NCBI GenBank assembly: GCA_903883645.1
Contig: CAISBR010000206.1
Span: 1-64,000 of the forward strand
Reading direction: 5' to 3'
DNA: 64,000 nt
Source of the DNA: an uncultured Myxococcales bacterium
Lineage (GTDB): Bacteria > Myxococcota_A > UBA9042
Shown: one piece after another, positions 51,045-61,200 of the stretch
Numbering within the stretch: the stretch's first letter is position 1
How the letters are laid out: every line of letters starts with the position of its first letter
Position numbers and translations under genes: made by a program
Notes under the pieces: generated by a model
What the model saw: the letters and a program-made list of their open reading frames with translations, nothing else
Told to the model about the DNA's origin: nothing
Databases searched by the model: none

Positions 51045-52046
51045 CTAGGCCCGTGGGTGAAAGCGGTCGTAGATCTCGCGCAACCGGTCGCGCTGCACAT
51101 GGGTGTAAATCTGCGTCGTGCCAATGTCGGCGTGGCCCAAAAGTGCTTGCACGGCCCGCAGATCCGCCCCACCCGCCAGCAAGTGCGTGGCGAAGGAGTG
51201 GCGCAGCTTGTGCGGCGAGATGGGCTTGTCGATCGCGGCTACCAGGGCATAGCGCTTGACCAATTTCCAGAAGCCCTGGCGGGTCATAGGCTTACACTGG
51301 CTCGTCAAGAAAAGCGACTGCGCCTGCGGCCCCTTGCGCACCCGACCATTGCCGCGAGCCAGCGACGGCCGCGCCTTTTCGAGATAGTCGACCAAGCGGG
51401 CACGGGCAATTTCGCCAATCGGCACCAAGCGTTCTTTGCGCCCCTTGCCGATGCAGCGCACCAGACCGCGATCAAAATCCACATCGCTGAGCATCAGATT
51501 GACGAGCTCGCTGACGCGCAGACCCGTGGCATACAGCGTCTCGAGCATGGCCGTATCGCGCACCGCCCGGTCGTGGGCCGTACCCGGCGCCGCCAGCAAT
51601 CGCAAAACCTCTTCTTGGCTCAGCACATCGGGCAGGTCGCGGCCCTGCTTGGGCATATCGAGCAGCGCCGCCGGATTGTCCTCGACCAGGCCGCGATCGA
51701 GCAAGTATGCGCAAAAGCTGCGCAATGTCGACATGTGGCGGGCGATCGAGCGCGGCTGCAGGCCGTCACTTTGCAGGTCTTCTAGGTACTCGACCAGCGT
51801 CTCGTGGTCCAAGTCGGCCGGCACATTGACGCCCAATTGCTCATCTAAATGCTTGACCATACGCAGCAAATCGCGCCCGTAGGCGACAAGCGTGTTGCTG
51901 GCCATGTTGCGCTCAAGCCGCAGATGGCGCAGGAACCGCTCAGAGGCCTGCTGCAGCGTGGCTTCGGCGCGAAGAACGTCGAGGCGCGGCGGCTCCGCGG
52001 GCGGGGTGGTAAGGGGCTTTGGCGTCGGCAGTGAAGTGGTTCGCAT
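51045..52046 (-). CDS. Tyrosine recombinase, XerC/XerD type
   Basis: A protein of 333 residues. An N-terminal SAM-like domain (LRHLRLERNMASNTLVAYGRDL) precedes a catalytic domain with R177 in YATGLRVSEL, the HxxR pair H279 and R282 in SPHKLRHSFATHLL, H305 in LLGHADIGTTQ and nucleophile Y314 in IYTHV. All catalytic residues are present. The family resolves chromosome dimers at dif. XerC versus XerD cannot be decided from sequence alone. The ATG at 52046 has only a weak ribosome-binding site. No integron or phage genes adjoin it, so a housekeeping role is likely. Confidence 0.9.
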   Translation of the reverse strand: MRTTSLPTPKPLTTPPAEPPRLDVLRAEATLQQASERFLRHLRLERNMASNTLVAYGRDLLRMVKHLDEQLGVNVPADLDHETLVEYLEDLQSDGLQPRSIARHMSTLRSFCAYLLDRGLVEDNPAALLDMPKQGRDLPDVLSQEEVLRLLAAPGTAHDRAVRDTAMLETLYATGLRVSELVNLMLSDVDFDRGLVRCIGKGRKERLVPIGEIARARLVDYLEKARPSLARGNGRVRKGPQAQSLFLTSQCKPMTRQGFWKLVKRYALVAAIDKPISPHKLRHSFATHLLAGGADLRAVQALLGHADIGTTQIYTHVQRDRLREIYDRFHPRA

Positions 52047-52387
52047 GTGCCCATCGTGCCGTGCGGTGGGTTTTCGTCAAATTCTTGTGCAAGTGCTAGC
52101 AGTTGACTAGTTTTCTTGACAGTCCGCCCGAGTTGCGCTTGCCCGCGCCGACGCATAGTAACCATCTGAAATTAGACGCGAGCATGGCCCGCAGCAGCGC
52201 GGAATCGCTCGCAGCGTCTGCGACAACCGAACAGCTGCGGCAAGTGGGGATCGCGCAAAGATTCCGCAAGCATCTCGCTGTACTGCACACGGACCGTCGG
52301 CAGCTGCAGCTCCATTTCAGCACCACGATCACAAGAATTTCAGAATTTACGTTTATACAAGCGAGGTTATAAACCTGTATCCACAGG
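52047..52387. other. Intergenic region between recombinase and mutS
   Basis: About 340 bases without a convincing gene. A rightward frame from ATG 52184 to 52372 (62 codons) could encode a small basic protein but has no ribosome-binding site and average codon use, so it is not called. The region is leftward-promoter space for the recombinase. A hairpin lies at its right end (52373-52388), and a near-match to the DnaA box sits inside it. Confidence 0.5.
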
Positions 52388-52388
52388 T
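52373..52388 (-). terminator. Short hairpin overlapping the mutS stop
   Basis: ACCTGT and ACAGGT form a six-base stem with loop ATCC (52373-52388). Read on the minus strand it is followed by TTTATAACC, a weak T-rich tail. It overlaps the first base of the mutS stop codon, so it may be a weak terminator of mutS. The pairing is short and GC content modest. Confidence 0.3.
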
Positions 52389-55039
52389 CAGTGCGGTGCC
52401 GCCATGCGCGCTTCGTCGATCAGCGCGGCCAAAATTTCGTGGGCCTGGCGCGGCGACAGCGTATCGGGGTCAAGCGCCGCGATTCGGCTGACGATCTGCA
52501 CCAGCGAATGCTCGCGATGGGCCGACTCGGGCGGCGGCGGCAGGTCGTCGAACAGGCCCTGCTGGCGGCTCGAGGCGCTCGTCAAGGTCTTGGCCTGATT
52601 CTTCTTGTTGTTGCGCTCAAACTGGTCGAGCAGGTTGCGGGCGCGGTCGATCACCGCCTCGGGCAGGCCGGCCAGCTTGGCCACGGTCACGCCGTGCGAG
52701 CGCGAGGTAGGCCCCGGCTGCAGCTGATGGATGAACACCACCTCGCCGCCCCACTCTTTGACCGCCACGTGCACGTTACGTAACCGCATGAGTTTATTTG
52801 AAAGAACCGTTAGTTCGTGGTAGTGGGTGGCGCACAGACACAGCGATCGCGAGCGGTCATGCATCCGCTCGAGCACGCTCCAGGCGATCGCCAGCCCGTC
52901 CCACGTCGAGGTACCGCGGCCAATTTCGTCGAGCACCACCAGGGTTCGCGGCGTGGCACGCGCAAGAATATCCGCCACTTCACGCATCTCGACCAGAAAC
53001 GTCGAGGCGCCCTCGGCAATGTCGTCGCCGGCACCAATACGCGTCAGCACCGCGTCGAGCACCCCCATCACCGCCTGCTCGGCCGGCACAAAACTACCCG
53101 CCTGACACAGGATCGTGCACAGCGCCACCTGTCGCATCAGTGTCGACTTGCCGGCCATATTGGGCCCGGTAATCAGAAGTAACTGCGCGGGATCGCTAAC
53201 CAAACTTGCCAGTATCGCTGGATCAACACCCTCGCCAGCCAGCGCCACGTCGTTGGCCACAAACTGCCCGGGCGGCAGCAACGCCTCGATCACCGGGTGG
53301 CGACAGGCCTTGAGCCCCAGCACCGGCCCGTCGATGAGCGTTGGCTGCACCCAGCTGCGCTCGGCCGCCACTTGGGCAAAACCGGCGTGCACATCCAGGT
53401 CGGCCAGCGCCGCCGCAATACTGCGCAAGCGCCCACCAAAGCTAGCAATTTCAGCGAGCAGCGCCCGATACAGATTCGTCTCGCGGCTGTGGCGCTCGGT
53501 CTCGGCGCGCAACATCTTGCGCTCAAATTCCGTCAGGTCGGGGGTGGTAAAGCGCTCGACGTTCTTGAGCGTCTGCTTGCGCAGATAACCCGTAGGCACC
53601 GAAACCCCTTGTTTTAGGCTAACTTCGATGCCATAGCCGCTGACGCGATTGTAACCCACCTTCAGCGACGACAGCCCGGTGCGCTGACGCTCGTCTTGCT
53701 CGTACTGGTCGAGCCACTGCTGGCTGTGCTCGGTCAGGCGCAGCCACTCGTCGAGCTCGGGGTCCCAACCCTGGGCAATTGCACCACCTTCGGCCAAGGT
53801 CGGCGGCGGCACGGCGGCCAGCCGCAGCTCGAGCGAGGCCAAAAGCTCGGCCATCCCCTCTAGCTCACCGGCCAGCTGGGCCAGGGCCAGGCTATGCGGC
53901 GCCAAAAGCTCAAGCTGGGCACGCACTTCGGGCAAAGTCCGCAGGGTCTCGCGCAGGGCCCCCAGCTCGCGGGGATGCGCCAGCCCGGCGGCACAGCGGG
54001 TCGACACCCGCGCCACATCACACAACCTAGTTATTAGACTACGCAAATGCTGCTGAACCGGCCTATCGTGCACCAGCGCCGCCACCGCGCCGTGGCGCAG
54101 CTCGATAGCCCGCCGATCCGCCAGCGGCGCCAGGATCAGCGCCCGCAGCCAGCGCGCACCCGCGGCCGTTTGGGTGCGGTCGATCGCATCGAGCAGTGAA
54201 CCCTGCCGGCGACCCGAGCGCGACGTGTGCAAAAGCTCAAGATGCGCCACGGCTTGCCAGGGCAGCTGCAGGTGCGCCAGGTCGTCTAGCCGCTTGGGCT
54301 CGCCCAGCCAGCCCGGCGACTGCGGCCGCACTTCGCTCAGATACGTGCGCAAAAGCTCAAGCGCCGCCTCGACTTCTTGCCCCGGCTTAAACTCGCCCAG
54401 AGGCCGCTCGCTGCGCGCCACGTGCCGCACCTGCGGCTGCTGCTCAAGCCAGGTCAGCGCGCCGGGCCCCAGCACCAATTCCTTGGGCTCCAAGCGGGCC
54501 AGCAGCACGCCCAGCGCCGCCGGATGCAGCACCCGCGCCGCCTGCAGCTCGCCCGTCGACGCATCGGCCACCGCCAGCCCTAGCCCACCGCGCTTGACCG
54601 CCGCCAGCGCCACCAAGTGGTTGCTCCGGTGTGTATCCAGCGCCTCGGTCTCAAGAATCACGCCCGGGGTGATCACATGGGTCACGCCGCGCTGCACGAT
54701 GCCCTTGCCGGCCCCCGGATCGGTCAATTGCTCAACGATCGCACAACGTCGCCCGGCCTCGACCGCCCGCTGCACATGCCCCGGCAGCGCGTGGTACGGA
54801 AAGCCGCACATCGGAATCGGCCGCACGTCGTTCTTGTTGCGCGAGGTCAGCGTCAGGTCGAGCAGCCGGCTCGCCTCGATCGCGTCTTCGAAGAACATCT
54901 CGTAAAAATCGCCCAGCCGAAACAGGATCAGGGCGTCGGGCTGCTGGCGCTTGGCGTCGAGCACTTGCCGCATCACCGGCGTCATCGCCTCGGGCACAGC
55001 GTCAGCCGTGACTAGCCAATGCGGGGAGTTTGCGAGCAT
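52388..55039 (-). CDS. mutS: DNA mismatch repair protein MutS
   Basis: A protein of 883 residues, full length. The mismatch-binding N-terminal domain has FRLGDFYEMFFEDA with the Phe-Tyr-Glu insertion. The ATPase has Walker A GPNMAGKSTLMRQ near residue 625, DEIGRGTSTWDGLAIAWS and the MutS signature ATHYHELT. It recognises base mismatches and starts repair. The start ATG at 55039 has only a poor ribosome-binding site; internal Met residues at about 19 and 23 could also start. It lies seven bases after the lipoprotein gene and is probably co-transcribed with it. Confidence 0.96.
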   Translation of the reverse strand: MLANSPHWLVTADAVPEAMTPVMRQVLDAKRQQPDALILFRLGDFYEMFFEDAIEASRLLDLTLTSRNKNDVRPIPMCGFPYHALPGHVQRAVEAGRRCAIVEQLTDPGAGKGIVQRGVTHVITPGVILETEALDTHRSNHLVALAAVKRGGLGLAVADASTGELQAARVLHPAALGVLLARLEPKELVLGPGALTWLEQQPQVRHVARSERPLGEFKPGQEVEAALELLRTYLSEVRPQSPGWLGEPKRLDDLAHLQLPWQAVAHLELLHTSRSGRRQGSLLDAIDRTQTAAGARWLRALILAPLADRRAIELRHGAVAALVHDRPVQQHLRSLITRLCDVARVSTRCAAGLAHPRELGALRETLRTLPEVRAQLELLAPHSLALAQLAGELEGMAELLASLELRLAAVPPPTLAEGGAIAQGWDPELDEWLRLTEHSQQWLDQYEQDERQRTGLSSLKVGYNRVSGYGIEVSLKQGVSVPTGYLRKQTLKNVERFTTPDLTEFERKMLRAETERHSRETNLYRALLAEIASFGGRLRSIAAALADLDVHAGFAQVAAERSWVQPTLIDGPVLGLKACRHPVIEALLPPGQFVANDVALAGEGVDPAILASLVSDPAQLLLITGPNMAGKSTLMRQVALCTILCQAGSFVPAEQAVMGVLDAVLTRIGAGDDIAEGASTFLVEMREVADILARATPRTLVVLDEIGRGTSTWDGLAIAWSVLERMHDRSRSLCLCATHYHELTVLSNKLMRLRNVHVAVKEWGGEVVFIHQLQPGPTSRSHGVTVAKLAGLPEAVIDRARNLLDQFERNNKKNQAKTLTSASSRQQGLFDDLPPPPESAHREHSLVQIVSRIAALDPDTLSPRQAHEILAALIDEARMAAPH

Positions 55040-55045
55040 CTTCGC

Positions 55046-55480
55046 TTACGGTTTCGCGGCCGTGCAGTTCAGCACGCGCACGATGGTCGGGCCTTGGGTG
55101 TCGCCGGGCGAGGCCGCGGGGCAGATCACTTCTTCGGCCCATTGCCAAGTGGTGTTCGAGCGGGCCTGCAGCAGCGCCGTCGCGCCACGGGCCAGCGTCG
55201 CGCAACTGCGGCGGGGCTTGCCCACGGCATAGGTCTCGGGTTCGAGCTCGTCGCCCACCATGACTTCGACCGTCGCGGCTTGGCCGCCGCATGTGGCCGC
55301 CGATAGCTCGATCTGCAAGTCGCAGCGGCTAGTTGGGCACGGATCGGTGGCGCTGCACTGGCAGGTCGGGGTCTTGGGCGCGCCCGGCGCAACGCCCGTT
55401 TGGCAGCCGCCGAGCACCGCTAAGAGCAGCGCGAGGGTCGATGTTGCCCATTTTTGCCAATAAATGCCGCTGTGACCCAT
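55046..55480 (-). CDS. Small Cys-containing lipoprotein
   Basis: A protein of 144 residues. The signal peptide ends with the lipobox LGGC (Cys26). The mature part has eight cysteines (CQCSATDPCPTSRC; C in SAATCGGQ; SCATLARG; ICPA; LNC) and is probably disulfide-bonded. GAGG precedes the ATG. It ends seven bases before mutS, which makes it the likely first gene of that unit. The frame on the opposite strand also looks open, but the lipobox and ribosome-binding site support this strand. No family known. Confidence 0.75.
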   Translation of the reverse strand: MGHSGIYWQKWATSTLALLLAVLGGCQTGVAPGAPKTPTCQCSATDPCPTSRCDLQIELSAATCGGQAATVEVMVGDELEPETYAVGKPRRSCATLARGATALLQARSNTTWQWAEEVICPAASPGDTQGPTIVRVLNCTAAKP

Positions 55481-55587
55481 GCTGCCTCCGGTCCACAGGA
55501 TGCGCTGTTTGGCGGCGCTGCGTCAACGTCTTGACACCTTGGCGCGCACGGCCGACCATCGACGCGATCGAAGGCCACGCCAAGTGG

Positions 55588-56001
55588 ATGCGGCACGACC
55601 AGGAGCGGCGCTTGATTACGGAACACTCGCGCTTTCAGCTAGAAGCCAGCAAGCTCGGACGCGACTTGATGTTTCAGGTCACGGTGTTCGAGAAAGAGGA
55701 ACGCCGCCGCAAGAAACTGTTCGCCGAGACGCAGTGCAGCGACCCGTTCCATCTGGTGATCCAGTTCATCATCCGCGAAGCGCCCGACTTCGATACCCTG
55801 CTGCAGCGTTTTGTCGCCCAGCTTGAGCACCGCGGCTTTGTGCCCCAGCGGATGCGGATGCGCACCGACGGTCGCTGGCAAGAGTGGCTGCCCGTACCCT
55901 ATGTTACCGGCGCAGGGCTGTCTCCGGCCAACGACCCGCCGGTGATCGAGACGGCCGACCAGAAGCCTGTTTCGAGTAAGAACAAGGGCGCCCTAGGCTA
56001 A
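55588..56001 (+). CDS. Unknown 137-residue soluble protein
   Basis: The sequence is charged (RRLITEHSRFQLEASKLGRD, EKEERRRKKLFAE) with a hydrophobic middle (HLVIQFIIREAPDFDTLLQRF) and a basic C-terminal domain. No motif or signal peptide is visible. The ATG at 55588 was chosen because earlier sequence overlaps the lipoprotein gene on the other strand. The longest open frame begins at 55333, and a perfect TTGACA lies at 55530-55535 upstream of this start, though the -10 partner is poor. The stop lies 21 bases from the convergent selB stop. Its function is unknown. Confidence 0.6.
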   Translation: MRHDQERRLITEHSRFQLEASKLGRDLMFQVTVFEKEERRRKKLFAETQCSDPFHLVIQFIIREAPDFDTLLQRFVAQLEHRGFVPQRMRMRTDGRWQEWLPVPYVTGAGLSPANDPPVIETADQKPVSSKNKGALG

Positions 56002-56022
56002 ACCCCGTTCACAAATCACATC

Positions 56023-57993
56023 TTACGACCCCTGGCGCTGTTTGTAGGCCTCGCGCGCCCGCTCACGGATGCGGCGATTGCCGGCCGGATCGCGCACGGT
56101 AATCCGCTCGGCATCCAGATATTCAGCCAGCGGAATCAAGTGCTTGCGTGTTAAGCCCAGCACGTCTTTTAGCTCACCCGTCGAAAATGCGTCGCGATCG
56201 GCAAACGCAGTTAGCACCTGATCGATCGCCACCTGGGCGTGGGTGCGCGTCAGCCACATGTCGTCGCCGATCCGCACCACCTGGCCGGCGTTCTGCGCGG
56301 CGTGAAGGGCCACAAGCACTTGTTTGGGCTGTAAATTAAGCACCTCAGCCAGTTGTGCCGGCGCGGACGGCTGCAGCCCGTCGGCCGCCAGCAACTCGAT
56401 CAACTTGGCAATTTGCTCTGGGTCTGCCTGCACTTGCGGCACAAATGCCGGCTGCGCCCACAGCAACCCGCGCTGCGCCAGCTTGTTCGTCTTGGCCAGC
56501 CCTTGCAGCACCTCGGCCACCACCGCCGGCGCGACAAACGCCGCACTGCGCTGCAACGCTTCGAGCTCGATGCCCACTCGCCCCGGCTGCTGGGTATGAA
56601 ACTCAACCACCTGTCGCAGCAAACGTAACTCAATTTCAGCCAGTTGCAGAGGATCGAACAGGCTCAAACCGATGCGCCGCAACCGACTCGACCCCAGCAA
56701 CGCCTTGACCGCCTTGCCCAGCGCCACCGCCGGGGCGGGCAGCAACTGTGGCAAGTTTGACTCGATAATCCCTTGTAGACCAGCTAGTTGTGCTATAGCC
56801 TGCACGCGATCGTCGAGCCCGGGGGCCGCCAGCCGCTGCAAGGCCGCCAGCGTAGCCGCATCGCCCAGCCGGTGCCGCGGCGGCGCAGGATGCAGAATCG
56901 GCCCACCGCCCAGCGTCTGGCCCAGGCGAGGATCCCTTTGCGTTCCGCGCAGTACCACGGCAGCGCCCGGCGGCAGTGGCATGGGCTCGTCGAGGCGCAG
57001 CTGCACGACCCGGGTGGTGCCAGGGGGCTGGGGCGTGCCGTTGAGCTGCACCACCGTCGCCTCGCATACGCTGGTCCCTAGGTGCACAACCACCCGTTTT
57101 TGAAGTGTAAATGCCTGAGCGTGCGCGAGCGTCGTCAGGAGGACATCCACCCGCACCCCGGTATGCAGCGACCCCGGCGCCGCCAGCACACTGCCCAGCG
57201 GAACGTCGCTCAGCGTCGCCCCGGCCAGGTTCAGCGCCACCCGCCCCGGCGCCTGCACACTGGTCTGCGGCCGCCCTTGCTGCTGCAGATCGCGCACGCG
57301 AAACAGCGCCGACTGGGTCGCACCTGGCTGTAGTACCTGCATATTTTGCTCAAGCTGCACCGCGCCGCTCACCGCCGAACCGGCCACCACCGTGCCGCGC
57401 CCCGGCAGCGAAAACGCCCGATCGATGTGCATCAAGAACGGCCGCGCACTCAGCTCGGGCAACGCAAGCGCTTGCGCGGTCAACGAGTGCAGCCAAGCCT
57501 CAAACTCGCCGCGAAAAAGCTCGAAGCTCGCGGGGTCGCGCACCGACACGCTCCACACCGGCGCGTCGTGTAAAAATGTGTCGCGCACCAACTCGGCCAG
57601 ATCCTCGCGGGCCAGCTCGAGCAGACTGGCGTCGACCAGATCCGCTTTGGTCAGCACCACCGCGCCGCGCTGCACACCTAATAGCTGACAAATTGCAAGG
57701 TGTTCACGCCCTTGCGGCATGGCGCCCTCGTCCGCCGCCACCACCAGCACCACGGCGTCGATGCCCGAAGCCCCTGCAATCATGCGCTTTACGAACCGCT
57801 CGTGCCCCGGCATGTCGACGAGTGCAACCCGCTGCGGCGGCGGCCCGGGCAGGTCGAGCCACGCAAAGCCCAGCTCGATACTAATGCCGCGGCGCTGCTC
57901 TTCGGGCAGGCGGTCCGTCTCCATTCCCGTCAGCGACCGCACCAGCGAGGTCTTGCCGTGGTCGACGTGACCAGCGATTCCCAGAGTCAGCAC
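56023..57993 (-). CDS. selB: Selenocysteine-specific elongation factor SelB
   Basis: A protein of 656 residues. GTP-binding motifs are GHVDHGKTS (8-16), DMPGHERF and TKAD; a Gly-rich [18 protein letters not shown] follows, typical of the SelB domain 2. The C-terminal half has winged-helix-like repeats ending in [17 protein letters not shown]. SelB brings selenocysteyl-tRNA to in-frame UGA codons at a SECIS hairpin. The start is a GTG at 57993 with AAGG upstream. No selA, selD, tRNA-Sec or selenoprotein gene lies in the window. It faces the zinc-ribbon/TPR gene across 252 bases and converges with the unknown 137-residue gene. Confidence 0.94.
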   Translation of the reverse strand: MLTLGIAGHVDHGKTSLVRSLTGMETDRLPEEQRRGISIELGFAWLDLPGPPPQRVALVDMPGHERFVKRMIAGASGIDAVVLVVAADEGAMPQGREHLAICQLLGVQRGAVVLTKADLVDASLLELAREDLAELVRDTFLHDAPVWSVSVRDPASFELFRGEFEAWLHSLTAQALALPELSARPFLMHIDRAFSLPGRGTVVAGSAVSGAVQLEQNMQVLQPGATQSALFRVRDLQQQGRPQTSVQAPGRVALNLAGATLSDVPLGSVLAAPGSLHTGVRVDVLLTTLAHAQAFTLQKRVVVHLGTSVCEATVVQLNGTPQPPGTTRVVQLRLDEPMPLPPGAAVVLRGTQRDPRLGQTLGGGPILHPAPPRHRLGDAATLAALQRLAAPGLDDRVQAIAQLAGLQGIIESNLPQLLPAPAVALGKAVKALLGSSRLRRIGLSLFDPLQLAEIELRLLRQVVEFHTQQPGRVGIELEALQRSAAFVAPAVVAEVLQGLAKTNKLAQRGLLWAQPAFVPQVQADPEQIAKLIELLAADGLQPSAPAQLAEVLNLQPKQVLVALHAAQNAGQVVRIGDDMWLTRTHAQVAIDQVLTAFADRDAFSTGELKDVLGLTRKHLIPLAEYLDAERITVRDPAGNRRIRERAREAYKQRQGS

Positions 57994-58245
57994 AGGCTAC
58001 CTTCCCTTTTCAATTCAGTATATTAACCTTAGCTCGCCCGACCTACCAAGATGGTCCGCCTCGGCCAGCTCGGCCACGATTCAGCCTTGGTCTGGCTCCT
58101 GCGCGTCGGAGAGCCGAGTTTCAGAGGATAATTGACCACCGCCGCTGCGCAAGGTAGCGTGTGCAACCATCTGGGCTTGTCGCGTCGGCTCCGCGAACCG
58201 ACCGCACGCCCGCAACAGGCAACCCCCCGTCGGAGCAGGCATCGC

Positions 58246-61200
58246 GTGAACGTTCGCTGTCCGCATTGTAGTGCCGTATTTTCGGCTGGCGATCTGCAGA
58301 CCGGTGCCGCCAAGTCGGTCGAGTGCCCGCTGTGCTTGATGCGTTTCGAAGCGCACGACGAGCAAACCGCCGCCGTACCAGGGCTTTCCGGTCAGCGGCC
58401 GTTGCCGGCTAGCGGGCCCGCGCTTGCGAGCTCCGTACCGGCCGCCAGCCTCACCGTGCAGCTTGGCTCTAGCGCCAACGCTGGGCTGCCCAGTCCGCCC
58501 AAGCCTATCACCACCGTCATCGCCGATGCAGATGCCGATATCGACATCGATTTTGAGGTGCTGCTGTCCGATGCGTCGGACGCGGTGGACAAACGGTCGG
58601 TGAGCAACCGCACCAATCCCTTTGCCCGCATCGCCGCGCCGCGCTCGGGTGGGCCTGCGGTTCTCGACCAAGAGTCGGTGTTTTTGGGCGCGCCCCGCCG
58701 GCCCAGCCAGCAAGTTGGGCCCCTAGACGGCGCCCTGGGCGATACCACGCGGCGGTCGAGCCAGCTGATGGCATCGGCCCTAGACATGGCGCCCACACAA
58801 GTGCTTTCGCCCGAATCCGTGCTACCGGGCGGAATGCGCGTGCCGGTGCCAAGTGCGGGCGGTAACGCCCAGGAACCCGCAGAAGAATCGCTGTTTGAAG
58901 CGGGGGCGCAGACCTACACTGCCGACTCCGAGCGCCCGCGCAGTCGCCCCATCGGAGTCGATGCGAGCGACCGTCGGCCGGCGCGCGCCTCTGCTAACCG
59001 CAACAAGGCGAAGAGCAAGGGCAAAGACAAATCGTTCTTCTCGCGAGACCGGTTGATCGGGCTAGCCATGCTGATCGCCGCCGCGGGTGTGGCTGCGGAC
59101 TATGCCGGTTTTGGCCTGTTTGCGACCCGTCTGTGGCGGCCCGAGGCGCCAAACAAGACCAAGGCCGCGCGCGCTGTGCCTACCGATTTGAGCAAGTCGG
59201 TGCTGCTCGACGACACGCGCCAGAGCTATGAGCTTGAGCTCGCCCGCCTCGACAAGCTGGCCAAGGTGCGCAAAGACGACGCGCAGGTGCAAGAGCGGCG
59301 CATCGCCCGCTACCTCGACCTGTACGAACGCTACCCGGAGGCCCTAGACGAACCTGAAATTAAAGCTGGTTTTAGCGCACTCAAGCTCGCAGGCAAGTTG
59401 CCCAAGCTGCGATTGACTGCGCTCGAGACCTTGGCCAAAGACGGGCCAGCGGGCGCTCTGGCCAAAGCCGACGAGCTCAAAGCCGGCAGTGCCGACGATC
59501 GAGAACTGCTGGCGCGGCTATACCTTCTTGAGTTTCAACAACGTTTGTTGCGACAAGCCCTGGATCGGCCCGGCCTGACAGCGGCGCCCGATACCGATCC
59601 ACTGCGCACCCCGGCTGGCAACGACAAGAATCTGGCGGCGGCCGCGACGTTGCTCGACACCGTGTTGGCTGAGAGCAAGGATCTAGAAAATATAATAAAG
59701 TTCCAGTCTTTGCGGGGTTCCATCGCCGATGCCCAGGGCAAGTACGGCGAAGCCGAAGCGTTGCTGCTGCCGCTGGTGCAAAAGGCGCCAGAAAACCTAG
59801 AAGTGCGCTTGACGCTGGCCTCGGCGCTGCTCGATGACGGCAAGGCGGACCAGGCCCAACCGCACCTCGACAAAGTGACGCTGACCTTGGTGAGCTCGCC
59901 GCAGCCCTGGGTGGCGCGCGAGCAGAACTTGATCGTGACGCGGCAAGCGGGGCGGCGCGGCGACCACGATGCGCAACTCTCGACGTTAGATGCGGTCCTT
60001 GCCGCCAACCCCAGCGACGAGCTGACCACGGTGCGGGTGGCCCGGCTAAACATGCTCGAGCGGCACCTTGACGATGCCAACAAGCGCCTAACGGCCGGCA
60101 AGGCGCAGCAACACTTCAAGTCGGTAGCGTTTGTGGTGGCGATGACCGAGTACTGGCTGGCGGTCAACCGCAATGACGATGCGCTGGCTGAGATCAGCGA
60201 GGCGACCAAGGCGGCTCCAGACTCGCTAGAATTGTTGTACTTGCGTGGTCAGGTCGAAGACAAGCAGTCGCACTATGCCACCGCGCGGGATTATTTTGCG
60301 CAGGTGCTGCAGCGCGAGCCGCGGCACTTGCGGGCGGCGATCCGGCTGGCCGAGCTGCAGTCCGCGGCGGGGCGGCACGACGAATCGCTGGCCACCCTGC
60401 AGCAAGCACGCAAGAATGTGGGCGACGAAGAGAACTTGCTGCGTCTGGCCGCCGAAGAGCTGACCCTGCTCAAGCGCACCGACGAGGCCCGCAAGTTGCT
60501 GGCGCAGCTGCTGCGTGCCCAGCCCGACAACCGCCGTTACCTATTGCGCGCGGCGCAGATGGACCTGGTCGCGGGCAATCCCGACGTCGCACTCGAGTCG
60601 CTCCGCAAGCTGCGGGCCAACAAGGCGCTCGACCGGCAGGCCGCGACCCAAATGGCGATGGCCCTGGCCGACAAAAAGAATTTTGCCGAGGCGGCCACCA
60701 CGATCGAGCCCTTTGCCGACGAAGCGCCTGCGGATATCGAGCTGAATACCCTGGCCGGTCGGGTCGAACTCGACGCCGGGCAGATCGAGAAAGCCAGCGT
60801 TTACATTAGCCGCGCGGTGCAGACGGCCAACGGCAAAAGTGCCGAGGCGCTGTTTCAGTACGGTCGGCTCGCTTTCCGCAAAAACGAGGTCGCGCAAGGG
60901 ATTACCCGCATCAAGCAGGCCATCGAGGTCGATAGCAGCGCGCATACCTACCGCTTTGAGCTGGCGCGGCAGCTGCTCGAACGCCACCCCGAGGCTGCGG
61001 TGCGCAAGCTGGCCGTCGAACAGCTGCAGACGGTGGTGCACAGTGCCGCGGCGTTTGAGCAGGTGGGCAAGCCCGTGCGTTATCTGCCCGAAGTACATCG
61101 GCTTTTGGCCAAGGCTTACCTTGTTGATCACCAATATCATAAGGCGGTAGCGGCGCTCAAGGCCCTGCTCGAGCTGAAGCCCGACGACTTGGACGCCAAG

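Noticed and set aside
51045..52046. Mobile element or integron based on the tyrosine recombinase
   Set aside because: No att or cassette sites, phage genes or inverted repeats adjoin it; the protein is a standard XerC/XerD type.
52378..52385. Replication origin signal
   Set aside because: Only one imperfect DnaA-box match is present, with no cluster and no dnaA or gidA neighbours.
56023..57993. In-frame UGA (selenocysteine) gene in this window
   Set aside because: Because selB is here, genes were examined for UGA-interrupted frames with family-like sequence on both sides; none was recognised.
59691..59696. TATAAT inside the zinc-ribbon/TPR gene as an internal promoter
   Set aside because: The match is part of a short AT-rich codon run; the only -35-like partner (TTGGCT) is 20 bases away, and no gene starts downstream.
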